64,000 bases of DNA from Ligustrum vulgare (Eukaryota > Streptophyta > Magnoliopsida > Lamiales > Oleaceae). The notes under the pieces were generated by a model, which did no database searches, was not told the DNA's origin, and saw nothing but the letters and a program-made list of their open reading frames with translations. The DNA lies in contig OY743176.1 of the NCBI GenBank assembly GCA_963555705.1, positions 61,578,040-61,642,039 on the forward strand, in the 5' to 3' direction. Positions 1-10,926 of this stretch are shown here, in pieces; position 1 is the first letter of the stretch; each line of letters begins with the position of its first letter. A program made the position numbers and the translations under genes.

Positions 1-712
1 ATTACTTAATAAACATCACAATTTTTCAATTCATCTTTTAACTATAAACGTTTTTTGAAATTACCTTTTAACTCAACATTTTACCTCAAAATAAAAATGT
101 TCTTTATTTTTAAAGAATTTTGGACTGCCAAACAAAGGCGAAGTTATAACATATCTGCAATTCTACATGGTTCATTTCTGAACGTAATAAAAGTGTGTAC
201 TAGGGCTTGTTTGAGGCACATTTTTAAGAATATATTTTGCAATTTTATTATTTTTTTATGAATGTGATATTAAAAAATATGAAAAAAATTACATTTGAGT
301 CCCATTTTTAAGTGATTTATCAAGGTCAGTGTCTATTTGGTAATAAAAGAAAGAGATATTTTGGAGAAATGCGTGGTAAAAAAAGTGGTTGAAATGCGCA
401 AAAAAGATGACTCTTGTAGAAAAGTTAGGTTAAAAATAAGTTTGAAAAAATTGAAAGAAATTTTCAATACTAAACAGGTCCAAAGTTAAGTGAGTATATT
501 TCATTTTTAGACCTCTTTGGTGAAAATTAAAATTCAGATTTTAATCTAAATTAAAGTTAACAATTAATTTTAATTATGCATTTTATCCTATTTTGGGCTC
601 CATTTTTATAAAAAAAAATACATTTTTTTAAAATTCAATTTCAACTACACATTCTTCCATAAAATAATATTACACATAAACCCAAGATTTTTCTCATATG
701 TTTGGTAAAAAT
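1..712. other. AT-rich spacer, no gene seen
   Basis: Strongly AT-rich DNA with many short homopolymer runs. The only open frames are short and low in complexity, and none resembles a known protein. Sequences like gggcttgtttg (about 200) and taaacaggtcc (about 470) recall the ends of the MITE family described below, but no matching target duplication was found, so no element is called. Confidence 0.5.
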
Positions 713-843
713 TATTTATTTATAAACAAAAAATTTGCTATTTTTGAGGTAAAAATATATGTGGTTGAAAATTCATTTGAAAAAATGTTAGTAAAAGCAA
801 TCTGGGAAAACTTGTTATTTATAAATTTGTTTATAAATAAGTT
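713..843. repeat. Small MITE-like inverted-repeat element
   Basis: A 15-bp perfect inverted repeat (ttatttataaacaaa at 716-730 and its complement at 826-840) bounds about 125 bp of AT-rich, non-coding DNA. Size and structure fit a miniature inverted-repeat transposon. A clean target duplication could not be fixed, so the class is open; a chance palindrome in AT-rich DNA is the alternative. Confidence 0.35.
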
Positions 844-863
844 ATCAAGCATATGCTTATTTA

Positions 864-1035
864 GCCCTTGTTTAGCACTGATTAAAATAAAATATTTAGT
901 AAATTTTGATAGAAGCATGTGAAATATGTGTGGTTAAGATTAATTTTTGATTTTGATTTGAAATGTGTGATTAATATTAATTATTGACTTTAATTTGAAT
1001 TAAAATATTGATTTTAATTTCCACCAAACAGGTGC
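864..1035. mobile_element. Tourist-like MITE (PIF/Harbinger type), copy 1
   Basis: A 172-bp non-coding element flanked by a direct tta (861-863 and 1036-1038), the usual PIF/Harbinger target. The ends are imperfect inverted repeats: gcccttgtttag at the left and the complement of gcacctgtttgg at the right. Three other copies of the same ~175-bp design occur at 25,617, 26,880 and 56,654. This copy is the most diverged. Confidence 0.6.
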
Positions 1036-1040
1036 TTAAC

Positions 1041-2520
1041 ATCCACTTTCATATTAACTGACTCAAATACTGTTTTGGTTCTAAGATTGTATAGCATAAC
1101 CCAAAAATATCCCTTCATCAGATTTTGAGCCAAATTTTCCTAAGTGGTTCCTATCTTTTAAGATTTAACACTTACTCCCAAACGTATGAAAATAATCAAC
1201 CCTAGGTTTTCTATCCTTTCAGATTTCATAGGGAGTTTGTTTTGTTCTAGTTCTAAGAATGATTCTATTAATAATATAGCAAGTAGTGTTTATGGCTTCT
1301 ACCCAAAATTTTGTAGGCAGTTTGTTGCTGTTTAGCATGACGTGGGCCATCTCTAGCAAGGTTATGTTTTTCTTTCCACCACCCTATTCTGTTGAGGAGT
1401 CTTTGAGGCTGAAAACTCTTGCTTGATTCCATATTGAGTTGTCTTTCTCCGCCTTCAAGGGTAAGGTTCCCTATGTAGGGGACCGAGCAAGACGACAGCT
1501 AAGGGGTTGCTTCTTGTTGGAGCGGCAACGACTTAGCGGTTTAACTCATAACAAAAATCAGCGAATTTAGAGTTTTCAGACTCTCTTTCATGATCGCTTT
1601 TGATCATTTCGACTCTTACCTATTCGTTAACCTTTTCATTACTCGATTTTTGAAAAAGATTAGCAAAATTGTCAAATGCATCAGATTTATCACGAATAAA
1701 CATAACTCAAGTGTATCTGGAAAAATTATCAACACATGCGTAAATATATCACTTACCATCAATACTTTCTTTTTGAATATGACCCATCAGATCCATATGG
1801 ATATTCAAGTATATAAGAGATGTTGATAGATGTACCGGCTTGTGTTGACTTTTGATTTGCTTACCCTTTTGACAATCACTGCAGATTCCATTTGGAATGT
1901 TCTTAATCTTGGGAATGCCTCTCATAGCCTGTAGTTTAACCGGCTTTATGAGATCATGGTAGTTCAAACGCCCTAACCAATTATGCCATAGTTAATTGGT
2001 TTTGGTCTTTATAGAATTACAAGTTATGTGACTTTCAAGTGTGTAACATTTGTCCTTGGATCTAATTCCCTTAAACAAGACAGTTTTTATCGAATTTGAG
2101 TTCTTGTCACAATTTAATATCTTGCAATAGTCTTTAGAAACCATGACAAGTAGGTTATCATCACACAATTGTCCTACACTAGTCAAATTTTCCTTAAGTC
2201 CAACCACGTACAACACATTGGTTAATGTATGCAAACCTTTAACACTGATGATACCAGATCATCAATTTACCCTTTTGGCCATCGGTGAAGGTAACAACAC
2301 TTGTATCATCTTTTTCAAAGTGTGACAGCAGAGAGAGATCACATGTCATGTATTTAGAACATCTACTATCAAAGTACCATGTGTTAGGAATCAAGGCACT
2401 GAAAGATAATTGAACTACATAAGCGTAAGTTCTAATTTTCTTTTCTTGCCTAGAAATAAGTTTTCTTTTGTATGAGTTAATTAACTTCAAGTACTCATAA
2501 CACCTAAGTACATCATGACC
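1041..2520 (-). pseudogene. copia protease-integrase remnant
   Basis: Read on the minus strand from about 2,490 to 1,041. First comes a protease-like segment with a degenerate active site (DSRC where DSG is expected), then ENLTSVGQLC, a GAG-pre-integrase zinc region (ICSDCQKGKQIK) and MDLMG at the start of the integrase core. Near 1,560-1,620 lies KSDHERESENSKFADF, and near 1,350-1,400 VVERKNITLLEMAH, the segment around the catalytic glutamate. Several stops and frame changes separate these pieces, so no functional product is possible. A ~105-bp foreign segment interrupts the core at 1,441-1,545. Confidence 0.7.
1441..1545. other. ~105-bp foreign insertion in copia integrase
   Basis: The copia integrase reading is continuous on either side (FCYE above, NGIKQEF-like below) but is broken by about 105 bp of GC-richer sequence with no coding relation to it. 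No clean target duplication or terminal repeat was recognised. It could be a short nonautonomous element, a filler from double-strand-break repair, or a captured fragment. Its borders are accurate to only a few bases. Confidence 0.4.
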
Positions 2521-2942
2521 ATATTTGGTTCAAAAATTACAGAATACCTGGAATATAGATGTATCTTGCCGATTCTGATTAAGTTGAACTCTTTTTCCAG
2601 TCTGAAAGGCATATTCATTTTGCTTGTACAGTTTCTGTTGAATCTTTCTACTTGTATGATTCTTGGCTGGATGTGATTTCTGAGCTCCAGTAGCATTGAA
2701 TTGATGATGGTAGGAAGTAGATGCATCTGAGTAGACTCTGTTTTGCTCCTTGGATCCGTATCCTGATTCTTTCACAAAAACCGTCTTATTATCGTAATTT
2801 TTACCTTTGCCTTCATATCCAAGACCACTTTTCATGCTAGAAAGTCTCCCATAGTTCAGAATCTCATCAAGCTAAACAGATCCTAGTACCAATTTCATGA
2901 TCTTGTCTTGTGCTTTAGCAAGCTCTACACTCAACCTACTTA

Positions 2943-3782
2943 GAGCATCTCCAGCAGACTCTTTAAACTCAAAATCCTCTTTAATTTAAAGAGAAAGGTC
3001 CTAAAATGATACTCCAACAGCCTCTTTAAATTAATTTTTCAATTTAGAGAGTGGGTTTGGCTCATCAGATTTGGAGAGCCAAACTCACTCTCTATTATTA
3101 AATACATTGGAATATTTCACTTTTCAATACCCTCCCTCTCTCTTAATTAAATATCATGCACAATTATCAACCCCATTTTCAACTACCCTTGTATCCACGC
3201 TATATTCATATGTGTGTATATTTGTTCTCTGTGTTTGTAATTTTTCTTCAACATGGAATTTTTTTTTGGGAACCAGCAACGTGAATTTTGTAATTGATAG
3301 GGATGAAAATCAGTACAATAGCTCAAATGAGAATCACTATTCTCATCTCAATTGCAGGACCTATCAGGGAGGTTTTTACGAGATATATAGGACCCTGCCA
3401 ACCTGTTCTACTCAAAATCAGTACAATAGCTCAAATGCTTGTTGACCCGTTCCGGTGGGCTATGCCAAAACTAACGGGAGTTGATTCGAAGGGGCCAAGG
3501 CAAGTGATTAGAGATAGTCTTCAGAAGTTGCTTTCCAGGCAAGACTTTAAAGTTGTAGGTGAAATATCGGAAAGAATACTTGACGGGGAAGATGTTTATT
3601 TAGAACTAGAGGAATAACAAAATTTGAGAGAAAAAAAATAATGCTCTTTGGAAAAAGAAAAATAGAGATGAAAATATAAAGAGGCCGTTGGAGTAATTTA
3701 AAAAATAGCTCTCTAAATTTATAGATTATCTCTAAAGTGTGAAAAATGCTCTCTAAATATAAAGAGTCTGCTGGAGATGCTT
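2943..3782 (+). mobile_element. PIF/Harbinger-like nonautonomous element, 840 bp
   Basis: The ends form a perfect inverted repeat of about 21 bp beginning gcatctccagcagactc, and the element is flanked by tta on both sides (2,940-2,942 and 3,783-3,785). The 3-bp tta target is typical of PIF/Harbinger. Inside there is no transposase, but a + strand reading frame at 3,294-3,617 looks like captured host coding sequence. It is inserted in the gag of the SIRE-like copia element. A 24-bp direct repeat lies at 3,306-3,329 and 3,414-3,437, exactly 108 bp apart. Too long for a typical MITE; best described as a gene-carrying nonautonomous transposon. Confidence 0.75.
3294..3617 (+). pseudogene. Possible captured host exon inside transposon
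   Basis: An open frame of 107 codons ending at a taa. Its last ~87 codons (from about 3,358) have ordinary protein-like composition, with PFRWAMPKLTGVDSKGP followed by a charged tail ending LDGEDVYLELEE. Just upstream, tctcatctcaattgcag resembles a 3' splice site, so 3,358-3,617 could be the last exon of a host gene picked up by the element. I do not recognise the family. An in-frame 24-bp duplication 36 codons apart lies in the 5' half. Whether it is transcribed is unknown. Confidence 0.4.
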
Positions 3783-4502
3783 TTACATCGTCATTTTCGT
3801 CATCTGGGAAGGTAGATACATCTGAATTACTTTACTTGTTGTATTCAACCACAGCTTGCATCTGTTGTATCCTCTCTTCTACTTTTTGAAGTTCCTTCTT
3901 CAAATTTTCAGCAATTGACCTAGATTCATCTGTGACGCTACCTACTTAAGATGAATTTCCAGAGTCAGTACCAGATAAATGTAAAGTAGTAAGTGTAGTT
4001 ACCTATTTTTCAGAATTGCTTTTATTTGAATTTGATTTAGATTCATATGTGTCTTCATCACTCCATGTAACATTCATGGCCTTCCTTCCTTTGGTCTTTT
4101 TTAGAGTGTTGGGACATTCTGCTACAATGTGTCCATATCCCCACATTCTCTACATTGAATACAATTTATAGGCTTTCCTTCAAATGAGTTAGCACATTTT
4201 CTGGGATGGAAATTATTTTTCCTCCTTTGTTTTTGTTGGCTTTGATTCTGTCCTTGAAAGTTTGCAGATCTTTCCTTCTGTTTACCTTTGAGGAACTTCT
4301 TAAATTGTCTGGTGAGAAGAGCGAAGTTTTCATCTTCATCTGTCTCGCCAGATTCGTCTAGCTCTTCATTGCTCGCTTTGAAAGCAATTTCGAGTTTCTT
4401 TTCTTCCTTCTTTCGGGCAAGATTTAACTCATAGATCATCAATGAGCCTACAAGTTCCTCTACTCGCATAGTTGAAAGATCCTTACATTCTTCAATGGCT
4501 AT

Positions 4503-4594
4503 TGTTGAGATCGTACCCAAAATATGACACGTTGGGCCACCAGTGAAGGCCCAATGAGGGTCCACGAACTTTAGCCTATGATTGGAAGTTCAAG
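4503..4594 (+). repeat. Tat 5' LTR remnant (92 bp)
   Basis: Matches the first 92 bp of the 3' LTR at 13,712 with a single difference seen (gacacg against gatacg). At about 4,595 it switches abruptly to RT coding sequence, which marks the edge of a large internal deletion. Confidence 0.9.
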
Positions 4595-7059
4595 AAATGA
4601 AGCTCAACCCGGCGAAATGCGCTTTTGGGGTAGCGTCCGAAAAATTTCTTGGATTCATGGTGAATAAGAGAGGGATCGAAGCCAATCCTGATAAAATCAA
4701 TGCGTTGTTAAACATGCGATCACCTCGGAATCCAAAAGAATTGCGAAGCCTGACGGGGAGAATTGCGGCCCTAAGTCGATTCGTTTCCAAGTCCACTGAC
4801 AAATGCTTGCCATTCTTTAAGGTCTTGAAGGGAGGGAAGCGATTTCAATGGACGTCGGAATGTGAGCAGGCTTTCACCGACTTGAAAACATTCTTAGGAT
4901 GGGCCCCGTTGCTATCGAAACCTAAGGTTAGCGAGCCTCTCTACTTGTATTTAGCCGTATCAAAAGGGCTGTTAGCTCGGTATTGGTCAGAGAGGAGGAT
5001 GGGAATCAGTTCCCAATATATTATGTAAGCAAAGCCCTGATAGATGCTGAGACACGATATCCAGATATGGAAAAGCTTGCTCTCTCGTTGACCACAGCCT
5101 CTCGAAAACTTCGTCCCTACTTTCAGTCACACTCCATACATGTGCTTACCAACTTTCCTATAAGACAGGTGTTGCAAAAACCAGATGTATTTGGGAGGTT
5201 AATGAAGTGGGTGATTGAAATCAGCCAGTTCGACCTATATTATGAGCCTCGGACAGCTGTAAAGAGTCAAGAGTTGGCAGATTTCATAGTTGAATTCACA
5301 CATCCACCAGAGGTTGAAATGATTGATAACTTGGATGACAGCCAAGATTGGAAATTGTTCGTTGATGGGTCCTCGGCTGAGGGACGATCCGGTGCAGGAA
5401 TATTGCTAATAACCCTAGAAGGATTCAAACTACACAGTGCGATCCGTTTCGACTTTAAAGCTTCAAAAATGTTGCTGAATACGAGGCGCTATTAGCCTGG
5501 CTGAGACTTGCGAAAGCTTTGAAGATGAAGTCGGTAGTGGCGAATAGTGATTCGCAACTCGTTGTAAGTCAGTTTAATGGACAATTTTCTGCCAAAGAAC
5601 CAGCTATTGTCGCTTACTTGAAAAAAGTAAGAGATTTGGCTGTGCACTTCGAAAAAATGGAGTTACGGAACATTCCCAGAACTGAGAATTCCAACGCCGA
5701 TGCTTTATCCAAATTAGACAGCAGCAGTAATTCGGAGCTCCATAAACTGATCCCAATTGAGCACTTGTTGGCTTCTTCTACTGATCCAAGGCCGGAGATT
5801 TTGATAATAGAAGAAGAAGGATCTTGGATGAATCCTATAATAGCATACTTGAAGCATCAGACAGTGCCAAACGAGCCAGAAGAAGCTCGAAAATTGCAAA
5901 GATACGCTGCAAACTTCGTACTTTTGGATGACCTGCTCTATAAACGGAGCTATACCTCCCCTTTGCTGAGATGTGTGGGGACGGAGGAAGGACGTTATGT
6001 AATGAAAGAAATCCATGAAGGCATATGTGGCAACCACGCCGGGGCGTTGTCATTAGCTCGGAAATCCCTTAAACAGGGATATTTTTGGTCGACTATGCGA
6101 AAGGACTCTCATGAATTTGTGCGCAAATGCGATAAATGCCAAAGACATGCAACCATACCGCGTCAGCCGCATCACAAGCTAACTGTGGTGACTAGCTCTT
6201 GGCCGTTTGCGAAGTGGGGGGTTGATATTATTGGTCTTATGCCTAGGGGTGCTGGTAATAATTGCTTCGCGATAGTGGCGATTGACTACTTCACCAAGTG
6301 GGTTGAGGTGGAACCTCTTATGAGAATCACCGAGGCCAACACCACCAAGTTCATTTGGAAGAATGTCATATGCTAGTTCGGAGTACCGCACTCACTGGTT
6401 AGTGATAATGCAAAACAGTTCAAAAACAAAAGCGTGGATGAGTTGTGCGACGATTTGGGAATTAAGAAACTATTTTCATTCCCACATCACCCACAGGCTG
6501 ATGGATAGGTCGAAACTATGAACAAGACCATAAAAAATACCCTGAAAAGGAAGTTGGAGTCCAAAAAGGGCGCATGGGTAGACGAACTCCCACAAGTATT
6601 ATGGGCACTTCGAACCACCTCGCACATCGCTACGGTGAAACGCCTTTCTCATTGGCATATGGGGCCGATGCGGTATGTCCAGTTGAAATTGGGGCCCCTT
6701 CTCTTCGCCAGATTCATTACGACGAAGGGAGAAACGAAGAAGCACAAAGGGCTAGTTTGGATTTCCTCATGGAAAAACGGAGTGATTCCCAAGTGGTGAT
6801 GGCTAGGTACCAGAAAAAGATGGCTCGATACTACAATAAAAGGGTAAAAAGACAACACTTTAATGTTGGGGACTTAGTCCTCAAAAAGGTTCTTCCTTCA
6901 ATTCAAGAACTAGGAGTAGGGACTTTAGGTCCTAACTGGGAAGGCCCCTACAAAGTCTTTGCTAAGGTGGTACTCAGGACGTACATGATCGAGGACTTAT
7001 CTAGGGTACCTTTATGTAATCCTTGGAACACGGACCACCTTCGTCGCTATTTTCAATGA
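4595..7059 (+). pseudogene. Tat gypsy pol: RT end, RNase H x2, integrase
   Basis: Begins in the RT thumb (MKLNPAKCAFGV) and runs into LTGRIAALSRFVSKS, typical of Tat RT/RNase H. A conventional RNase H follows (YYVSKALIDAETRYPDMEK), then a second RNase H-like domain (LFVDGSSAEGRSGAGI at about 5,355; VVANSDSQLVVSQ at about 5,530). The integrase zinc finger H-H-C-C lies at about 6,015-6,150 (GNHAGALSLARK; KCDKCQRH) and the core at WGVDIIG, SDNAKQF and VETMNK, with the three catalytic acids visible. Breaks: frame changes near 5,000, 5,490 and 6,630, an in-frame tag at about 6,374 and another at about 6,507. It cannot make an active polyprotein. Confidence 0.85.
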
Positions 7060-7492
7060 ATCAAATTCCTCTTCAATGGTTACACCATTATCATATGATT
7101 TTATAAAATCATAAGTGAGTTACATTGAGGATTATACCAATTACTAATTAGATAAACGTAATGGATAAACACAAATTCCAAGATTATTTTAGTTATAAAA
7201 CCATACGTCTAAGCCATGCATGAAGTTTGTTAAAAACAAGGGACTCTTATAAGTCTACACTGCGATCACTGCGTAAGAGTTGAGAGTGTTAGTACCATCA
7301 AAGGGAGTTCATACAAAATTTTATACACAGGTCTTACAAAGTGTGATTTAGATATGTTCAAATGTTTGTCAAAATCATATCTAACTGGTAAACATGAATG
7401 CCTCAAACCACTCAGATCTGAGGGACTATATTCATATAACATATAACCATGAAATGCGTTTAAAAGACATCTACGTTTGGAAGCATTCAAAC
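7060..7492. other. Tat spacer between pol and antisense gene
   Basis: About 430 bp of AT-rich, non-coding sequence following the pol stop at 7,057-7,059. Nothing conserved was recognised. It separates the convergent ends of pol (+) and the antisense gene (-). Confidence 0.5.
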
Positions 7493-8034
7493 TTAATCAA
7501 ATGTTGTCGTCTGCTCCAGAACCTCCGTAATCCTTGTTTGCATGTGTCGTTCTAAAGAGGTAAGGTCCTCCTCCGCTTTTGCCTTAGCCTCCAGCTCCCT
7601 CCCTAATTTTTCGTTAGCTGCTGCCACCTCAGCCTTCAGCTTGGACTTGGCTGCGTTAGCGGCGGTCAGAGCCTCAGATGTGATAGACTGTGCACGGTTG
7701 GAGTCATCTAGTTTTTTACACAAAGCCGCCACGTCTGACTCAGAGGCCTGGAGGTCGTGTTTTAACTTATCATTATCCTCCTGGAGGCGCTTAGCGTTGG
7801 CCCTCTCCTCGGAGGAAGATTTACGGGCTATAGAAAGCTGAGTTTGAGGTCGTTAATTTCCTTTAGCATGTTGTCTGCATGCCGGAGAGCAGTCTCAGCG
7901 TCTTTCTTGTCCCGCTGCGCCTCCTCCACGGAAGACTCCACCTCGTCAATAAGGGCCAGCGCCCTGGCGTTCATGGCTTTGGCGGCGAGCAGCTTCGGGG
8001 ACGGACTGGCACTGGAAGAAAAGGCAAACCAGCC

Positions 8035-10926
8035 TAGGGGTGTCAAATGGGCCGAGCCGGCCCGGGCCGTTTGACCGTGGTCCATTACGGGTCCACGGGC
8101 CGCCCCGTGGGGAGACGAGCCGGCTCGTCCCCCATGGAGCCAGCCCGTGGGCCCGTCTGACCACGGGCCGGCTCGTCGGCCCTTTATTTATTTATTTATT
8201 TTTTCTAACGGTTATGGCTAAATAATTGAACATTAAAAAACCCTCCTCCTTTAATCCGGGCTTGGGACTGGCTACATTTAAATTATTGTAGGCGGAGTTA
8301 AAATTGTACACGAACAAAATGTTACGTGTACAATTTTTTTATTTGAAAGAAACAAATGAAACAATTGAAAATACAGAAAAAAGAAAAAGAAAAAAATTAC
8401 TCACCAATACGATTGTTCTCTGAATTCGTCGGCAAGAATTTCACATATCCTATCTGTTTCCTTTTCTCCGCAAACTGCCAATCCTTTAAACACATTAAGG
8501 CCTCCAGTATGTCTTCTTTAACCCTTGACCTATATTCAGATAACACTCTACCACCTGCACTAAAAGCAGCCTTCGATGCTTCAGTTGATACCGGAGATGC
8601 TAGTAGATCTCGTGTAATCATAGAAACAACCGGGTATTGACGCTCGTTTTGTCTCCACCACTTAAGAATGTCAAAATTATTTCTTTTGTCCTCGTCTAAC
8701 ATACTAAGAAGGTCATGTGAGAAATACCTAGTTAACTCTCCTGGAATTTCATCTGAACTATATGTACTAGAAGAACTAGAACCACTAGGAAGTGTACTAG
8801 AACTAGAAGTTCCCTTAATAGTCATAAGGTAGGAAAGTAAATCACTGTCTTGATTTTGTATCACATTAGGGGTGGGAGCAGTTCTTCTAACATTTTTACC
8901 TGACCTTTGGGCATTGATCTCGTACATTTCACATTTCACATTTTTCTAAATCTGTGCATGTTAAAAGGGTTTTAAAAGTTAATTTATTTGATATTGCCTT
9001 TATGGTGTGTTTAGTTCCCTCTAAATTTATTCTAGGGTCCATAACCAGCATCGTAAAATGGTTTCAAATTTTTTTTAACATGAATTGCAAGTTCCCAATC
9101 ATTAGTCCCCAAATCAAAAGTTGACCCGTTTGAGTGCCGACCGTTGTAATATGCACTTATTAAATTCTCGTAACCTTCACAATGTTCAATCATTAAATAA
9201 GTTGAGTTTCATCTATGTCCTACATCAGTAATAAATGATCGTGGGTTCATACCATTTTCTACACACAGTGCATCAAAAACTTGTTTTCTGGAAGGTGCTA
9301 TCATAATGAAATTGCAAGCACGCCTAATTTTTTTCAATTGATTTTCTATAAACTTAAGACCATCTTGAACTATTAAATTAAAAATGTGACAAACACAACG
9401 AACATGAAACAAGACTCCACCAAACTCAAGATTTATGAGGGCTTCTAATCTATCAATCACCGCTTTATTAACAGAAGCATTATCTAGTGTAAAACCACGA
9501 ACTCTACTATCACAGTTAAATTCCCTAAGAATTGCAAGTAGTTTATTGAAAATATTTGGGTAATCAATAACTTTAAATGCCATAATTCTTTTGTGTATTA
9601 CCCAAGAATCATCAATGTAATGACAAGTAACAGCTACGTAACCTCTATGATTATTGCCAATCCACAGGTCCGAAGTAAATGACAAGTTACCATTCCATTT
9701 ATTTAAAGAATCTATAAAACTTTGTTTTCTTTGTAAATATTTAACTATGCAATCAGCTCGTAAAGTATTTCTAGAAATGGGTTTGTACCTGGGTTGGAGA
9801 TACTTCTGAATGAATTCTGTGAATTGTGAACTTTCTACAATTGAAAGTGGGAACTCACCACTCGATACAAACATGACCATCCCTTCTCGACGTGCTAGAT
9901 CTTGGTTGAAGACCCAATTGGTTACGCTCGAACTTGATTGACCAAACTGTAGAGTTGATTGGTTTGCTTCAATCGTGCCAGGTTTTCGACAACTTTGCAG
10001 TGTCTATTGAGGTGTGATGTGCCCCCACCCTTCTTCCAAGAGAAAAGTCCCTCACAACTTCTACATTTTTCTTTGGATATCAGTTTGTTTTCAGCATCTT
10101 TTTCCAATGTTTCAATCACATCGAAAAAATTCCAGCACTGGGATTTTTTCGTCCTCTTTGGATTTCTGCTGGAGCCTGTCGTCGTGCTAGCGGAGCCAGA
10201 TCCATATGTAACAGTGACATATTCATCAATTATGTCATTCAAATCAATAGGAGTTCTTGTATCTATATCTTCGATCTCATTTTCAAATTCTGCCAAATTG
10301 TTGGGAATTGGAATATCATTGAGAGGTGAAAATTCATCAACAAATTGACTAGAAGAATAACAATGAGATTGTGAGTGTTTCATTAGAAATAATAGAATTG
10401 AAAAATTGGAGATGAAAATGAAATATGGAATGGAATTTGAGACAATATTGTATATTTGTATGTGAAATATTATAACACTAGCCACTAGAATTTGAGACTT
10501 GAGAGAATGAAACTTGAGACTTGAAAGTTGAGAGAGTTGAGTTGAGATTGTGAAAAAAATTAAATAAAAAACGAGTATTTATAGAAGAAAAAAAATTTAA
10601 AAAAATATTAAAAATGGTCACAAGACCGTTTGTTCTCAAACAGTCTTGTGACCGTTTGAGGCTCACGGGCCGGCCCGCGATCCGGCCCTTTCCAACCCAA
10701 AACGAGCCCAACGAGCCGACCATGGGCGGGCCCGTGGTCGGCCCGTTTCCGGTCCATTTTGGTTGTCCGTTGGACTAGTCCGCGAACAGGTCCACGAACT
10801 TCACGAGCAGAACCCGAACTGTCCAACACTCAAATTTTTAGTCCGGTCCAAGTCCAAGTCCCTTTTTTTAACCGACCGAGCCGAACTCACGAACTCTCGA
10901 ACTGTCCAGTCCGTTTGACACCCCTA
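8035..10926 (-). mobile_element. hAT transposon, 2,892 bp, ends intact
   Basis: Perfect 13-bp terminal inverted repeats (taggggtgtcaaa) and an exact 8-bp target duplication, aaccagcc, at 8,027-8,034 and 10,927-10,934. Both are diagnostic of the hAT superfamily. Both subterminal regions (8,041-8,190 and about 10,660-10,920) are GC-rich and full of gggcc/ggccc and cgagcc words, contrasting sharply with the AT-rich interior; such subterminal repeats are commonly transposase-binding regions. The interior carries a broken minus-strand transposase. The ends look mobilisable in trans by a related active element. Confidence 0.93.
8397..10383 (-). pseudogene. hAT transposase, BED-finger type, broken
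   Basis: Start taken at the ATG at 10,383 (MKHSQSHCYSSSQF); an in-frame ATG upstream adds only a hydrophobic AT-rich stretch. A BED zinc finger follows at CRSCEGLFSWKKGGGTSHLNRH (C-C-H-H). The catalytic part is seen at SFTSDLWIGNNHRGY and GFTLDNASVN, with HVRCVCHIFNLIVQDGL beyond. The C-terminal hAT dimerisation region lies at 8,397-8,760 (FDILKWWRQNERQYPVVS; LLASPVSTEASKAAFS). The frame is lost between about 9,921 and 9,880 and again from 9,209 to 8,940, where part of the middle appears decayed or missing. Plant ZBED/RICESLEEPER-like relatives are the closest family (inference). Not functional. Confidence 0.85.

Larger units (their letters stand above)
2530..4502 (-). pseudogene. copia gag remnant (C-terminal part)
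   Basis: Minus-strand gag of the SIRE-like copia element. From 4,502 downward it reads IAIEECKDLSTMRVEELVGSLM, a lysine/glutamate-rich stretch, QFKKFLKGKQK and a partial zinc knuckle (CRECGDMD). A basic, glutamine-rich spacer follows between 2,835 and 2,530. The upstream half of this gag lies 9.9 kb away at 14,397-14,560 because the Tat element is inserted between them. The PIF-like element at 2,943-3,782 breaks it again. Frameshifts are present; this is a dead copy. Confidence 0.7.

Noticed and set aside
203..481. Possible further MITE (gggcttgtttg ... taaacaggtcc)
   Set aside because: The ends resemble the Tourist-like family, but the distance (~280 bp) is too long, the inverted ends match poorly and no taa/tta duplication was found.
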